Below are positions 63,335 to 64,000 of a stretch of DNA of 64,000 nt, piece by piece. The notes beneath the pieces are model-generated. The model was not told the origin of the DNA and made no database searches. It saw only the letters and a list, made by a program, of their open reading frames with translations. The translations under genes and the position numbers were made by a program. Origin of the DNA: Rhizopus arrhizus (Eukaryota; Mucoromycota; Mucoromycetes; Mucorales; Rhizopodaceae); the NCBI GenBank assembly GCA_024220505.1, contig JAKZZE010000026.1, positions 740,323 to 804,322 of the forward strand, given 5' to 3'. The stretch's first letter is position 1. Each line of letters opens with the position of its first letter.

Positions 63335-64000
63335 ATGTCCGTCTCAAGCTCTGTTGTATCCTTATCACGTCGTGGTGGCCGTACTTCTGGCCAATTGTCT
63401 GCTCCTTATGGGTCTCGTATTCCTTCGGATGGTGACAGAGTAAGCGAAGCAAGAATCATTGTGTCAGAAGAAACTACATGGACGTAAGTGATATAACAGG
63501 AAAGTAGGGCATGTTTACTGATGGAATTACAGTCACCTGAGGGAATCCATTGGTGCGTTCTACAGGGAAAACCGCATTTGCAACTTCAATGGATGCACGA
63601 ATGAGATGGTCCTTAGGTACAGACGCAGCAAATCTCAGTTCTACTATCGTTGCCGCACTCCTTCATCAATTGGGATTCATAATGATCGACAAGAATCCAT
63701 TACGAAGGGATCTGTATTTTTTAATAAGAAGTCGGACATCAACAAGGTGTACATAGTACTTTCGGAGTATTTTCGTAAGGCATCAATTGCTACTATCATC
63801 AGAACGGTTCGCATTAGTGGTCTTACTGTTAGTCAGCTTGCTGTTGATTGTCAGATGCTTATGAACAACGATTTTATCAGGTATTTTGGTGACTACAAGC
63901 TCGGTGACAACGAACTCTGTGATCATATTCAAATTGACGAGTCCAAATTTGGCAAGCGTAAATACAATCGTGGATCACGCAGAGATGGAGTTTGGGTTTT
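63335..64000 (+). CDS. Merlin/ISXO2-type transposase, 5' part, spliced
   Basis: Exon 1 is 63335-63483 and exon 2 starts at 63533 and runs past the window edge, with a 49-nt GT-AG intron (GTAAGT...TACAG). The spliced frame is open to the edge, about 205 residues. A cysteine-rich part (NFNGCT, RCRTP) resembles the zinc region of this family. The edge reads QIDESKFGKRKYNRGSRRDG, the hallmark start of the ISXO2-like DDE domain, including its first catalytic D. Merlin elements use this domain. The rest of the catalytic core is outside the window. Confidence 0.82.

Overview
This AT-rich eukaryotic window is almost wholly a transposable-element graveyard and nursery. Ty3/gypsy, Tc1, CACTA-like and LINE families, short GT-AG introns of about 50 to 105 nt and a chromodomain gypsy element fit a fungus. 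Mucoromycota (Mucorales-like) is my best guess. That is inference from element style, as no housekeeping protein gene is visible. The only certain host gene is a tRNA-Cys(GCA) at 37118-37188 on the minus strand.

Region 1-7036: a solo LTR (337-3450) holds a 2.65-kb Tc1-like element with a 692-aa transposase. A second LTR (4276-7036) holds a solo LTR of another family and an intact Tc1 element with 211-bp terminal inverted repeats. Clean copies of both host LTRs lie at 60562-61213 and 61605-62068 and act as empty-site controls.

Region 7037-36800: nested LTRs, mostly on the minus strand. Many carry a recurrent GTGACCACCAGATC module. Two complete Ty3/gypsy elements sit here. Gypsy-1 (10644-16650) is a chromovirus with an intact 1618-aa Gag-Pol and LTRs that appear identical, so it looks young. 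Gypsy-2 (18671-36113, about 8.2 kb without its inserts) has Gag joined to Pol through an A_AAA_AAC frameshift site. Its Pol gene is cut by three Tc1 elements. Its 5' LTR is cut by a solo LTR and by another LTR that carries a Tc1 inside a Tc1.

Region 37118-52207: the most interesting part. Three LINE copies lie in tandem at the 5' end of the tRNA-Cys gene. Each is followed by a copy of the first 15 nt of the tRNA, so the gene itself stays whole. The full-length LINE (47118-52182) has two ORFs that overlap at TAATG. A 7.3-kb CACTA-like element (CACTG ends, 3-bp target duplication) splits the middle LINE. It encodes a four-exon Tnp2-type transposase and a four-exon accessory protein.

Region 52208-64000: a second CACTA-like element lacking a transposase but keeping a matching accessory gene, a 3'-truncated LINE, a 422-bp tandem repeat, a tRNA-like sequence, solo LTRs, and at the right edge the start of a spliced Merlin/ISXO2-type transposase gene. 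The mobile genes work only within their own elements. The exact target duplications give a relative history of the locus.
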